Shown here piece after piece: positions 1-7,099 of a stretch of 16,051 nt of DNA; position 1 is the first letter of the stretch; every line of letters starts with the position of its first letter. The notes below the pieces were generated by a model. That model was not told where the DNA came from and ran no database searches. It was given only the letters and a program-made list of their open reading frames with translations. The translations under genes were made by a program, and so were the position numbers. Source of the DNA: an uncultured Campylobacter sp. Its GTDB lineage: Bacteria; Actinomycetota; Actinomycetes; Mycobacteriales; Mycobacteriaceae. The stretch spans positions 1-16,051 of the forward strand of contig CALTYW010000043.1 in NCBI GenBank assembly GCA_943913625.1, given 5' to 3'.

Positions 1-322
1 ACTGCGAGATCTGGTAGTTCTTCGGCTGGTCCGGGTAGAAGTAGTTCTTGCGCGCAAAGCGGGAGCTCTCCGCGATCTTGCAGTTCAGCGCCAGGCCGAT
101 CTTGATGGCCCACTCCACGCCCTTAGCGTTGACCACCGGCAGGGCGCCAGGAAGGCCCAGCGACACCGGGTCGATGTTCGTGTTTGGCTCCGCGCCGAAG
201 TGGGCGGAGGAGGTGGAGAACATCTTCGTCTCGGTGGCGAGCTCGACGTGCACCTCAAGACCCATTACCGGGTCGTACTTTTCCAGTACTTCGTCGTAAT
301 CCATCAGGTCGTAGGCAGTCAT
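1..322 (-). CDS. gatB: Aspartyl/glutamyl-tRNA(Asn/Gln) amidotransferase subunit B, N-terminal part
   Basis: Partial: the gene runs off the left edge, leaving the first 107 codons. GatB is the tRNA-binding kinase/transferase subunit of GatCAB, which activates Glu-tRNA(Gln) or Asp-tRNA(Asn) and amidates it with ammonia from GatA. The start ATG is at 322-320. The visible product contains PVMGLEVHVEL at about residues 17-27, the family's N-terminal signature, then a stretch ending KNYFYPDQPKNYQIS, also characteristic of GatB. Its partners gatC and gatA lie at 5203-6999 on the same strand, but pfkA, an MFS gene, mug, a plus-strand protease operon and an acetyltransferase intervene, so gatB probably has its own promoter (TAGAAT at 331-336, 8 nt before ATG). 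Identification is firm. Confidence 0.95.
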   Translation of the reverse strand, partial: MTAYDLMDYDEVLEKYDPVMGLEVHVELATETKMFSTSSAHFGAEPNTNIDPVSLGLPGALPVVNAKGVEWAIKIGLALNCKIAESSRFARKNYFYPDQPKNYQISQ

Positions 323-330
323 GGTTGCAC

Positions 331-336
331 ATTCTA
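331..336 (-). promoter_or_regulatory. Putative -10 element of gatB (leaderless or near-leaderless)
   Basis: On the minus strand this reads TAGAAT and is followed by 8 nt and then the gatB ATG. It fits the actinobacterial TANNNT -10 consensus, and the spacing puts the transcription start at or next to the start codon. No Shine-Dalgarno sequence is visible. Inferred by pattern only. Confidence 0.5.
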
Positions 337-373
337 CTGCCCCGACCGACGCGCCCGCGCGACAGCTCACCCC

Positions 374-387
374 GACGCGGCCGCGTC
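374..387. repeat. 14-bp perfect palindrome at the acetyltransferase 3' end
   Basis: GACGCGGCCGCGTC is a perfect palindrome that overlaps the acetyltransferase stop codon (386-388) and lies between it and gatB. It could form only a short hairpin with a small loop, and no T-tract follows on either strand. It may help terminate transcription or be a chance feature of GC-rich DNA. Confidence 0.3.
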
Positions 388-961
388 AGCCGAGCCTCGC
401 CTCGAGTCCCTTTTTCACCTCGGGCCATTCCGAATCCAGAATGGAGTAAACGCAGGTGTCGCGGACTAAACCAGATTTGAGGATCTTGTGTCGGCGCAGC
501 ACCCCGTCGAGCCTCGCGCCCAGCTTCTCAATGGCCCGGCGCGACTGCTGATTCATAAAGTGAGTGCGGATCTCAACACGGAGACATGCCAGCTCGTCAA
601 ACGCTCGTGTGAGCAGCAGCAGTTTCGCAGCTGGATTCACACTCGTGCCTTGCCACTCGCGCCCGATCCAAGTAGACCCAACCTCCAGGTTTCGGTTCAG
701 AGGATCCAGGTGCAAGTACGTGGTCACCCCGACAGCCTTGCCACCCGGTTCAACGATTGCCCACGCCACCCGGTTGTCTTCCGCGCGGAGTTGCCGGATG
801 GAATCACCAACTGTCTCCGGCGTCGGAACGTGGTCGACGGTCCAGGTGCTCGCGAGGTCGCCTACTGCCGCGGAAAGATCAGATTCGTGCTCGATCCCCA
901 ACGGCTCTAAGCGCACAAAGCTGTTGGCCATAACGGGTGCTTCGAAAAATCTGTTTTCCAC
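386..961 (-). CDS. GNAT-family N-acetyltransferase (RimJ/RimL-like)
   Basis: A 191-aa protein if started at GTG 961-959. It has the RimJ/RimL-type GNAT layout: an N-terminal 'FVRLEPL' strand, a middle 'VGVTTYLHLDP' strand, 'LEVGSTWIGREWQGTSVNPAAKLLL' as the acetyl-CoA-binding region, and a C-terminal 'MNQQSRRAIEKLGARLDGVLRRHK' helix-strand typical of the fold. Such enzymes move acetyl from acetyl-CoA to a protein N-terminus or small amine; the substrate cannot be told from sequence. Start choice: the frame stays open to ATG 1051, but that would overlap the divergent gene at 1046, while GTG 961 has TATTCT (968-973) 6 nt upstream and gives the usual family N-terminus. ATG 1000 or ATG 931 are alternatives. 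Confidence 0.85.
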   Translation of the reverse strand: MENRFFEAPVMANSFVRLEPLGIEHESDLSAAVGDLASTWTVDHVPTPETVGDSIRQLRAEDNRVAWAIVEPGGKAVGVTTYLHLDPLNRNLEVGSTWIGREWQGTSVNPAAKLLLLTRAFDELACLRVEIRTHFMNQQSRRAIEKLGARLDGVLRRHKILKSGLVRDTCVYSILDSEWPEVKKGLEARLG

Positions 962-967
962 GGTCTG

Positions 968-973
968 AGAATA
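968..973 (-). promoter_or_regulatory. Putative -10 element of the acetyltransferase gene
   Basis: Minus-strand TATTCT ends 6 nt before GTG 961. It matches TANNNT with leaderless spacing and supports that start over the longer or shorter alternatives. No clear -35 box is visible. Confidence 0.4.
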
Positions 974-1032
974 CAGCTCGCCACCCTTGCCCGCCTGCAT
1001 AGGACAGTCCTGCGCGAAAGTTCGCAATTTCC

Positions 1033-1038
1033 TATCAT
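1033..1038 (+). promoter_or_regulatory. Putative -10 element of the membrane protein-PrsW operon (leaderless)
   Basis: TATCAT ends exactly 7 nt before the GTG at 1046. It fits TANNNT and would place the transcription start on the start codon. There is no Shine-Dalgarno sequence in front of this GTG. Confidence 0.5.
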
Positions 1039-1045
1039 CGTCCGG

Positions 1046-1567
1046 GTGCATTACCCCAATTTTTCCGACCGCACCACCAAAACCGGTGCGCTCAGCCTCA
1101 TAGTGTTCACCGCGCTCACTCTCGCCCTGCCGTTTGCCGCGAGAGCACTCGTGCCCGGGCCAGGAGTCACCGAAGTCAGCGTCGACGACCTCAGCGTCCG
1201 CGACTCATCGGGCGCACCTCTGGAGTGCGACACAGTGGCGCAGCCGTTTACTGGCGAATCCAGCCAACTCGACTGGCAATGGGACTGCGGCGAAACCCAA
1301 ATCAACGCGCGCAAGGATTCCACCGCAGACGAGCAGGACTCAAAGCTGGCCCTTGCGCGCTATATGCGCCGCGCAACGTTTGAGAATGTCCCCGATCCGG
1401 CCAAGGTCGAAGAGCCGGCACCACGGGTGCTCCTCCTCGAAGGCGAGGCGTCCGAGAAGGACTTCGCCGCAGCGATAGAGCGCGACGGCACCACCTACTA
1501 CTTCTTCCTCACCGGCGAAAACGCAAGGGAGTACGCCCAGCGACTCGTGGAAGCGGAGGCCCGCTAA
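1046..1567 (+). CDS. Hypothetical single-pass membrane-anchored protein
   Basis: A 173-aa protein I do not recognise as a named family. Residues 1-13 are polar with Arg/Lys, residues about 14-34 form one strongly hydrophobic segment (membrane anchor or uncleaved signal), and the remainder is acidic and soluble, so it probably faces outside. Two cysteines, C61 and C81, are the only ones and could form a disulfide. The start GTG 1046 is supported by a -10 element 7 nt upstream. Its TAA stop overlaps the ATG of the next gene (TAATG at 1565-1569), which implies translational coupling with the PrsW-type protease. By inference it could be a substrate, adaptor or regulator of that protease; nothing in its own sequence proves this. 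Confidence 0.75.
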   Translation: MHYPNFSDRTTKTGALSLIVFTALTLALPFAARALVPGPGVTEVSVDDLSVRDSSGAPLECDTVAQPFTGESSQLDWQWDCGETQINARKDSTADEQDSKLALARYMRRATFENVPDPAKVEEPAPRVLLLEGEASEKDFAAAIERDGTTYYFFLTGENAREYAQRLVEAEAR

Positions 1568-2397
1568 TGCCAGAAACTAAGCGCAACGCGCTGCCCATCG
1601 TCGTCGGCGCCGTCTTCCTCGCTCTCTTGGGATTCAATTTCTGGACTTACCTCCACATTCCGGCCGAGCCTGCGGTCTTGGCTTTGAACGCGGCGGCGGT
1701 ACTCGTCTCCGCCGGCATCGCCTGGCTGTTGCTCCGCAACCACCCGGGCAGGCCGGACAATCCCTGGTTCGTGCCCATCGGTCTTGTCGCCGGCGCGAGC
1801 CTGACCCAAGCCGTCGCCTACCCCAACAACGCGCTCGGCGACGCGACAATGCAACTGCACAAGTCCGTCTACGGATTCCTCCCGGCTTTCCCCGAGGAGG
1901 CCGTGAAGCTTCTCGCCACCTTCGTGGTCATCGCGGTGTTCGCGCCGGTGAAGCGACCAATCGAGGCCGCCGTGATCGGCATGGCGGTCGGCGCCGGGTT
2001 CTACATCGACGAGACCGTGGCATACGCGCACATCGCAGCCGTCGAGCACGCGCAGTCCGACCTCAATGGCGCGCTGATGGCCATTCTCGGCCGCTCGCTG
2101 ACGGGCCCTTACGCCCACGCCCTCTACACCGGCATCGCTGCCTGGGGTCTGGGGCTCTTCCTGTGCGAGACGCAGCGAAGCGCCTGGTGGCGGCTGAGCC
2201 GCCTCGCACTCTGGGGCGGCGCGGCAATCGCTTTCCACGGGGTCCACAACGCCGCCGTGCTTGCGCCGGGGACAGTCGGCGCGGTCGCGGGGTTCGCAGT
2301 GATCGTGGTGCAGTGGGTGCTGTTGATCTGGCTCTACCGCCGCTCCCGCGCCATTGGTCGTCAGGAAGCTGAGGTTGCTTCCCACACCTCGCGGTAG
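1567..2397 (+). CDS. PrsW-family intramembrane metalloprotease
   Basis: A 276-aa polytopic membrane protein, with about eight hydrophobic segments. It carries the PrsW family marks: FPEEAVKL (E110, E111, K114), GFYIDETVAY (E149), PYAHALYTG (H184) and FHGVHN (H224, H227), the set of Glu and His residues thought to bind the active-site metal inside the membrane. In Bacillus PrsW cuts the anti-sigma factor RsiW at site 1; actinobacterial targets are mostly unknown. No sigma/anti-sigma pair is next to it here. The gene is coupled to the upstream membrane protein by a TAATG overlap. Its 3' end overlaps the convergent mug gene by 37 bp, so the two ends are read on both strands. Confidence 0.88.
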   Translation: MPETKRNALPIVVGAVFLALLGFNFWTYLHIPAEPAVLALNAAAVLVSAGIAWLLLRNHPGRPDNPWFVPIGLVAGASLTQAVAYPNNALGDATMQLHKSVYGFLPAFPEEAVKLLATFVVIAVFAPVKRPIEAAVIGMAVGAGFYIDETVAYAHIAAVEHAQSDLNGALMAILGRSLTGPYAHALYTGIAAWGLGLFLCETQRSAWWRLSRLALWGGAAIAFHGVHNAAVLAPGTVGAVAGFAVIVVQWVLLIWLYRRSRAIGRQEAEVASHTSR

Positions 2398-2879
2398 CTT
2401 TCCGCCAGCGTCTGCACCGTCTCGTGCGCGTTGAGTCCGCTCGGATTTCCCACCACCCACACCGGCACCCCGGCAATCGTTTCCGACTGCAAGCCGCGTG
2501 TGGCCTTCGGCAGCCCGTACGCATCGCGGTAGGCGCCGATACCCGCGAACATCACGGCTTTGGGCTTATGCTTTGCGACGATTCCCCGCACCCTCTCCCC
2601 ACCTTCCTGCAACTCCGCCTTCGTCAGGTCCGACGCTTTCGGTGTCATGCGCTCGACCAGATTGGTGAAGCCGATGCCGAGGTGGGTGAGCATTGAAGCG
2701 TCGTCAAGCGAAAGCCCTTGTTCCGCGTGGACCCGGTACGGGGTGATGCCGGCGAGCTCGAGCGCGGGCCAGAAGCGGTTGCCCGGGAAGGCGAACGGTG
2801 CGTCGACTGCTTCGGAGCGCGCGCCGGGGTTGATGCCGACGATGAGCAGGCGACAGGGGTCGGGGATGCGATCCCTCAC
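2361..2879 (-). CDS. mug: Mug-type G/T(U)-mismatch-specific DNA glycosylase
   Basis: A 172-aa protein of the uracil-DNA glycosylase superfamily, Mug/TDG branch, which removes uracil, ethenocytosine or related bases from G mispairs and starts base excision repair. Visible marks are VGINPG (residues 14-19, with the Asn of the catalytic pocket at N17), FPGNRFWPAL (31-40), and NPSGLN (145-150), the loop that contacts the lesion strand. Length matches E. coli Mug (168 aa). The GTG start at 2879-2877 overlaps the pfkA stop by 4 bases (GTGA), so it is translated together with pfkA. The 3' end overlaps the convergent PrsW gene. Confidence 0.9.
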   Translation of the reverse strand: MRDRIPDPCRLLIVGINPGARSEAVDAPFAFPGNRFWPALELAGITPYRVHAEQGLSLDDASMLTHLGIGFTNLVERMTPKASDLTKAELQEGGERVRGIVAKHKPKAVMFAGIGAYRDAYGLPKATRGLQSETIAGVPVWVVGNPSGLNAHETVQTLAESYREVWEATSAS

Positions 2880-3907
2880 GTGAACATCGTGCGCGCCGAG
2901 TCGTAGCGGCGTTGCGGGACGGTCTTCAGGTGCGCAACCGCGCTCTCCAGCGGTACGAGCTCAATGTCTTCGCCCCGAAGCGCGACGCAGGTGTCGAAGT
3001 TGCCGTCGTGCGCAGCGCGCGCGGCGTGCACCCCGTAGCGGGTGGCCAGCACGCGGTCGTAGGCGGTGGGGGTGCCGCCGCGCTGGATGTGGCCGAGGAC
3101 CGTGGTGCGCACGTCGTAGCCCAGGCGGTTTTTCACCTCATCGGCGATGATCTGCCCCATGCCGTTGAAGGTCTTGTGGCCGAACTCGTCCTCTTCGCCC
3201 AGGCCCGCATCCATGGTGCCTTCCTTGGGCACGGCACCTTCGGCGACGACGATGATGCCGTACTTCTCCCCCATCTGGAAGCGGCGCTCCATCGCCTTGC
3301 AGATCTCGGCGATGTCGAACGGCTCCTCGGGGATCACGGTGTAGTGCGCGCCGCCGGCCATGCCCGCGTGCAGCGCGATCCAGCCGACGTGGCGGCCCAT
3401 GACCTCCACGATGAGGATGCGGTTGTGGGACTCCGCCGTGGTGTGCAGCCGGTCGATGGCATCCGTTGCCACAGACACGGCGGTGTCGAAACCGAAGGTG
3501 TAGTCGGTGGCGGCAACATCGTTATCGATGGTCTTGGGCACGCCCACGACCGGGATGCCGTTATCGGAGAGCCACTTCGCGCCCTTGAGCGTGCCCTCGC
3601 CGCCGATGGCGATCAGGGCGTCCACGCCCGCGTCGTCCAAGTTCGCCTTGATCTGGTCAATCCCGGCCTTGAACTTGTCCGGGTGCAGGCGTCCGGTGCC
3701 CAAGATAGTGCCGCCGCGAAGCAGGATCGAGTCGATGAACGCGTCGTCGTACAGGTCGACGCGGCGATCTTCCATGAGCCCCACCCAGCCGTCCTGGTAG
3801 CCCACAACGGTGGAGCCGTATTGGCTGCTTGCAGTGCGGACGATACCTCGGATGACAGCATTCAGGCCGGGGCAGTCGCCGCCGGAGGTCAGTGTCGCAA
3901 GTCGCAT
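2876..3907 (-). CDS. pfkA: ATP-dependent 6-phosphofructokinase
   Basis: A 343-aa phosphofructokinase that phosphorylates fructose 6-phosphate to fructose 1,6-bisphosphate in glycolysis. Seen: TSGGDCPGLNAVIRG (8-22) at the N-terminus, GGEGTLKGA (102-110), PKTIDND (124-130, catalytic base D128), EVMGRHVGW (168-176), and GHIQRGGTP near residue 270. The position that separates ATP from pyrophosphate enzymes is Gly (G105) rather than Asp, which points to ATP use, while K125 is the residue typical of the actinobacterial group III and PPi enzymes. The start ATG 3907 follows a TAAGCT -10 element by 7 nt. That element includes the stop of the upstream MFS gene, so pfkA can be transcribed on its own as well as by read-through. 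mug follows with a 4-base overlap. Confidence 0.95.
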   Translation of the reverse strand: MRLATLTSGGDCPGLNAVIRGIVRTASSQYGSTVVGYQDGWVGLMEDRRVDLYDDAFIDSILLRGGTILGTGRLHPDKFKAGIDQIKANLDDAGVDALIAIGGEGTLKGAKWLSDNGIPVVGVPKTIDNDVAATDYTFGFDTAVSVATDAIDRLHTTAESHNRILIVEVMGRHVGWIALHAGMAGGAHYTVIPEEPFDIAEICKAMERRFQMGEKYGIIVVAEGAVPKEGTMDAGLGEEDEFGHKTFNGMGQIIADEVKNRLGYDVRTTVLGHIQRGGTPTAYDRVLATRYGVHAARAAHDGNFDTCVALRGEDIELVPLESAVAHLKTVPQRRYDSARTMFT

Positions 3908-3914
3908 GCCTGCC

Positions 3915-3920
3915 AGCTTA
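3915..3920 (-). promoter_or_regulatory. Putative -10 element of pfkA overlapping the MFS stop codon
   Basis: Minus-strand TAAGCT, whose first three bases are the TAA stop of the MFS gene, lies 7 nt before the pfkA ATG. It fits TANNNT with leaderless spacing. No Shine-Dalgarno sequence sits at a workable distance. Confidence 0.5.
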
Positions 3921-5234
3921 GCCCCGGAGACGAAGTGATGACACCGCCCCGATCACCATCGCGACGAGTGGCAGCGCCAGCGCAGGACCCGCAGTCGCCT
4001 CGACAGCCCCGCCCGCGAGGACGGCACCAACGAGCGCGACACCGAGCACGCTGCCAACCTGGCGCGCGGTGTTGTACAGACCCGAGGCCGCGCCTGTCTG
4101 GTGTTCTGCGATGCCGCGCATGGTCACGGCCGCATTCGGCGCCCACACAAACGCCCCGCCAATACCCGTCAATGACGTCACGGCGGTAAACCACCACACT
4201 GCGGCGTTGGCCTGGATCAGCGCAATCGCCAGCGCAAGGCCCGCCGCGGAGATGGCGAACCCAGCGGCGCAGAGCTTGCCCGGGTCGCGCCGATCCGTGA
4301 GGTAGCCCGCCACGGGGGTGAGGATGAGCGCGAAGATAGACATGGGGGCAGTCACTGCCCCGGACGCCGTCGGCGACGCCCCGGCGACAGTCTGCAACCA
4401 GTACATCATCGGGATGAACATGGATGCGACGGTGAACCCCATCGCTCCCACCCCGAGCGCGCCGAGGGCGAACGAGCGGTCCCGCATCAAGTCGATTGGG
4501 AGGAACCCGTGGTCTTCTCCCCTGCGGGCAGAAAACACGAGCACGCTAAGCGCCGCCACGCCAACCGCGAGTGTGAGCCATTTGCCGAACTGGATGCCGT
4601 AGACCAGGCACCCGAGCCCGCCGAAAGAGAGCAGCACCGGCAAAAGGTAGATCCGCTCGCCGCTACGGGGAAGCCGAGGCAGTGCCACGAGACCCGCGAC
4701 GAGCGCGACCGCACCCAACCCAGCCTGGGCGAAAAACGCCGCACGCCAACCGTAGGACTGCGCCACTGCCCCACCCAGAACGGGCCCGATGAGCGAAGCC
4801 ACTGAGCCGATCACACCCCAAGCAGCGAATGCTCTGCCCTGGGTGTCTTGGGAAAATACGCGCGGGATCAGCCCGAACGCCTGCGGCAAGAATACCGCGG
4901 CGCCGAAGCCTTGCAGTCCGCGCGCGACCACCAGCGATCCGAACGACCACGATGCGCCAGCGCACACCAGCGCAGCGACGTACACCGCCAGGCCGATGAG
5001 AAAGACACGGCGTTGACCGTAGGCGTCGCCGAGCTTGCCGGTCGCCGGCATCGGCGCGACGGTGCACAGGAGATACACGCTGGTCAGCCACACCGCCCCA
5101 CCGATATCGAAGGGCAGCATCGGGGTGATCACGGGCATGAAGCCCTGATCGATCAAGACAAGAAAATACCCCGCAGCCAGGGCTGCGAGGGTATTCCAGG
5201 GATTAACGGCCGGCTTCAAACGCAGCACCCACAC
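3918..5234 (-). CDS. MFS drug/metabolite exporter, DHA2 (EmrB/QacA-like) type
   Basis: About 438 aa with roughly 14 hydrophobic segments, the count of the DHA2 proton-antiport exporters. Motif A is seen as GKLGDAYGQRR after segment 2, and the antiporter motif C as GPVLGGAVAQSYGWR in segment 5, so drug or metabolite efflux is more likely than uptake. The substrate is unknown. The frame is open to 5282, deep inside gatA. Candidate starts are GTG 5234, GTG 5228 and TTG 5219; all overlap the gatA end (stop at 5203-5205), none has a good Shine-Dalgarno sequence, and I chose 5234 without strong support. The overlap implies translation coupled to gatA. An exporter inside the gatCA-pfkA block is probably a later addition. 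Confidence 0.85.
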   Translation of the reverse strand: MWVLRLKPAVNPWNTLAALAAGYFLVLIDQGFMPVITPMLPFDIGGAVWLTSVYLLCTVAPMPATGKLGDAYGQRRVFLIGLAVYVAALVCAGASWSFGSLVVARGLQGFGAAVFLPQAFGLIPRVFSQDTQGRAFAAWGVIGSVASLIGPVLGGAVAQSYGWRAAFFAQAGLGAVALVAGLVALPRLPRSGERIYLLPVLLSFGGLGCLVYGIQFGKWLTLAVGVAALSVLVFSARRGEDHGFLPIDLMRDRSFALGALGVGAMGFTVASMFIPMMYWLQTVAGASPTASGAVTAPMSIFALILTPVAGYLTDRRDPGKLCAAGFAISAAGLALAIALIQANAAVWWFTAVTSLTGIGGAFVWAPNAAVTMRGIAEHQTGAASGLYNTARQVGSVLGVALVGAVLAGGAVEATAGPALALPLVAMVIGAVSSLRLRG

Positions 5235-6684
5235 GGTACAGGCGGGCATCCTCGAACGCCGGGGCGATGAGCTGCAGGCCAACCGGCAGATCAGTGTCGC
5301 TTGCGTTGCCAGCCGGCACAGACATTCCCGGCAGACCTGCCAGGTTCAGCGGCAGGGTGAACAGGTCGAAGTTGTACATCGCCAACGGGTCGTCGACCTT
5401 CTCGCCGATGCCGAACGCGGTGGTCGGCGTCGCCGGGGCGGCGATGACATCGCAAAGCTCGAACGCCTTGGCAAAATCCTGGGCGATGAGCGTGCGCACG
5501 CGCTGCGCCTGCAAGTAGTAAGCGTCGTAGTACCCGACCGACAGCGCGTAGGTACCCAGGATGATGCGGCGCTTGACCTCCGCCCCGAAGCCTTCGCCGC
5601 GCGAGGCAGCCATGACTTCCTCGGCGGAGCGGGTGCCGTCGTCGCCGGCGCGCAGGCCGTAACGCATGCCGTCGAAACGCGCGAGGTTCGAAGAGACCTC
5701 CGACATCTGGATGATGTAGTAGGCGCCCATCACATCGTCGAAGCTGGGGCAATCCACCTCGACGATCTCCGCGCCCTGGCGCTCAAGCTGCGCGTACGCG
5801 GCGTCAATCGCTTCCTTCACGCCCTCCTGGGTGCCGGGGCGGTCGAACTGCTTCACGCGGCCGATCTTCACGCCGGACAGGTCGCCGGTGGAACCCTCGC
5901 GGGCGGCATCGGCGCAGGCCGGCACGTCGCGGTCCACGCTGGTTGCGTCGAACGCGTCGTGGCCGGCGATAATCTCGTGCAGCAGCGCCGTATCCAGCAC
6001 GTTGTTGGCACAGGGGCCGACCTGGTCGAGCGAGGACGCGCAGGCGATTACGCCGTAACGCGACACCCCGCCGTACGTCGGCTTCACACCCACGGTGCCG
6101 GTCAGCGACGCCGGCTGGCGGATCGAGCCGCCGGTGTCGGTGCCGATGCCCAGCGGAGCCTGGCCGGCAGCAAGCGCCGCCGCGGTGCCGCCACCGGAAC
6201 CGCCCGGCACCTTGGAGGTGTCGTGCGGGTTCTTCGTCACCTTGTACGCGGAGTTCTCCGTCGAAGAACCCATCGCGAACTCGTCCAAGTTCGTCTTGCC
6301 CAGAATCGGGATGCCTGCCTCACGCAGCTGCTTCACGACGGTCGCGTCATACGGGCTCATGTACCCCTCCAGCATCTTGGAGGCAGCTGTTGTCGGCGCG
6401 TCGGTGGTCACCAGCAGGTCCTTGAGCGCCAGCGGCACACCAGCGAGCGCCGATGCCGGCTTCTCGCCCGCCTTCACCTGGGCGTCAACCTTGTCTGCGG
6501 CGGCGAGCGCCTCTTCTGCGCCCACGTGCAGGAACGCGCCGATCTCGCCGTCAGTCTCCGCGATGCGGTCCAGGAATGCCTGGGTGACCTCGCGGGAGGT
6601 GACTTCACCGGCCTGGATCATGCGGGCAAGCTCGTGCGCGGGGGTGGAAATAAGGCCCTCGGTGGGAAGCGTGTACTCGGTCAT
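5203..6684 (-). CDS. gatA: Glutamyl-tRNA(Gln)/aspartyl-tRNA(Asn) amidotransferase subunit A
   Basis: A 493-aa amidase-signature enzyme, the glutaminase subunit of GatCAB that releases ammonia for GatB. The catalytic Ser-Ser-Lys set is visible: K88 in PLALKDLL, S163 in GGSGGGTAAALAAG, and the nucleophile S187 in GTDTGGSIRQPAS. The spacings (75 and 24 residues) equal those of characterised GatA proteins. It lies 3 nt downstream of gatC with a GGGAGAG ribosome site ahead of ATG 6684, so the two are co-translated. Actinobacteria without glutaminyl-tRNA synthetase need this complex to make Gln-tRNA(Gln). Confidence 0.97.
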   Translation of the reverse strand: MTEYTLPTEGLISTPAHELARMIQAGEVTSREVTQAFLDRIAETDGEIGAFLHVGAEEALAAADKVDAQVKAGEKPASALAGVPLALKDLLVTTDAPTTAASKMLEGYMSPYDATVVKQLREAGIPILGKTNLDEFAMGSSTENSAYKVTKNPHDTSKVPGGSGGGTAAALAAGQAPLGIGTDTGGSIRQPASLTGTVGVKPTYGGVSRYGVIACASSLDQVGPCANNVLDTALLHEIIAGHDAFDATSVDRDVPACADAAREGSTGDLSGVKIGRVKQFDRPGTQEGVKEAIDAAYAQLERQGAEIVEVDCPSFDDVMGAYYIIQMSEVSSNLARFDGMRYGLRAGDDGTRSAEEVMAASRGEGFGAEVKRRIILGTYALSVGYYDAYYLQAQRVRTLIAQDFAKAFELCDVIAAPATPTTAFGIGEKVDDPLAMYNFDLFTLPLNLAGLPGMSVPAGNASDTDLPVGLQLIAPAFEDARLYRVGAAFEAGR

Positions 6685-6687
6685 GGC

Positions 6688-6999
6688 TTACTCTCCCTCT
6701 CCCAGAATCTGCGGCACCACGAAGCGGTCCTCTTCCACAGCCGGCGCCTGGTCCAGCGCCTCGGCCTGGGTCAGCGTCTTCTTCTCCACGTCTGCGCGCA
6801 TGCCAGCTTCGATGGAGTGCGGGTGGCTCATCGGGGTAACACCCTCGGTGTCCACGCTTTGCACCTTCGACACTGCATCAATGATGGTGTCGAGCTGCGA
6901 CGCGATATCGTCCAACTCCTCGTCCTTGAGCGCGATGCGCGCAAGCCGGGCGATTCGCGACACCTCGTCGCGAGAAAACTCAGCCACTTTCGTTCCCAT
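6688..6999 (-). CDS. gatC: Glutamyl-tRNA(Gln)/aspartyl-tRNA(Asn) amidotransferase subunit C
   Basis: A 103-aa small subunit that wraps round GatA and links it to GatB. The family pattern is clear: 'VSRIARLARIALKDEE' near residues 13-28, 'QLDTIIDAVSKVQSVDTEGV' in the middle, and 'RADV....EALDQAP' followed by 'FVVPQIL' at the end. The first gene of a gatC-gatA unit, ending 3 nt before gatA. Start: ATG 6999 is used here, but its AAGGA motif abuts the codon with no spacer. A GTG four codons downstream (6987) preceded by GGGA is a reasonable alternative. Confidence 0.95.
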   Translation of the reverse strand: MGTKVAEFSRDEVSRIARLARIALKDEELDDIASQLDTIIDAVSKVQSVDTEGVTPMSHPHSIEAGMRADVEKKTLTQAEALDQAPAVEEDRFVVPQILGEGE

Positions 7000-7038
7000 T
7001 CCTTGCGGTTAATACTGTGCTTCTTTCGGACCCGCACC

Positions 7039-7044
7039 ATCTTA
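7039..7044 (-). promoter_or_regulatory. Possible -10 element of gatC-gatA
   Basis: Minus-strand TAAGAT lies 39 nt before the gatC ATG in the 100-bp divergent spacer shared with the ACT-domain gene. It fits TANNNT and would leave a leader of about 30 nt. No convincing -35 box; low confidence. Confidence 0.3.
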
Positions 7045-7086
7045 CGGCACGCCCCGACGCGCCCCGGATCTACTCTTGTCCCCTGC

Positions 7087-7092
7087 TATAAA
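7087..7092 (+). promoter_or_regulatory. Possible -10 element of the ACT-domain gene
   Basis: TATAAA ends 7 nt before ATG 7100, matching five of six bases of TATAAT and the leaderless spacing seen elsewhere in the window. The last base is A, not the T of the strict TANNNT consensus. Confidence 0.35.
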
Positions 7093-7099
7093 AGAGGTC

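Noticed and set aside
1564..2460. 298-codon minus-strand frame opposite the PrsW-type gene
   Set aside because: Shadow frame rich in Gly/Arg/Asp/His; the plus strand has the EExxK, Glu and His motifs and membrane segments.
2912..4189. Long plus-strand open frame antisense to pfkA
   Set aside because: It is the reverse shadow of pfkA, which has complete motifs; the composition (Val/Ala/His rich) is what GC-rich antisense gives.
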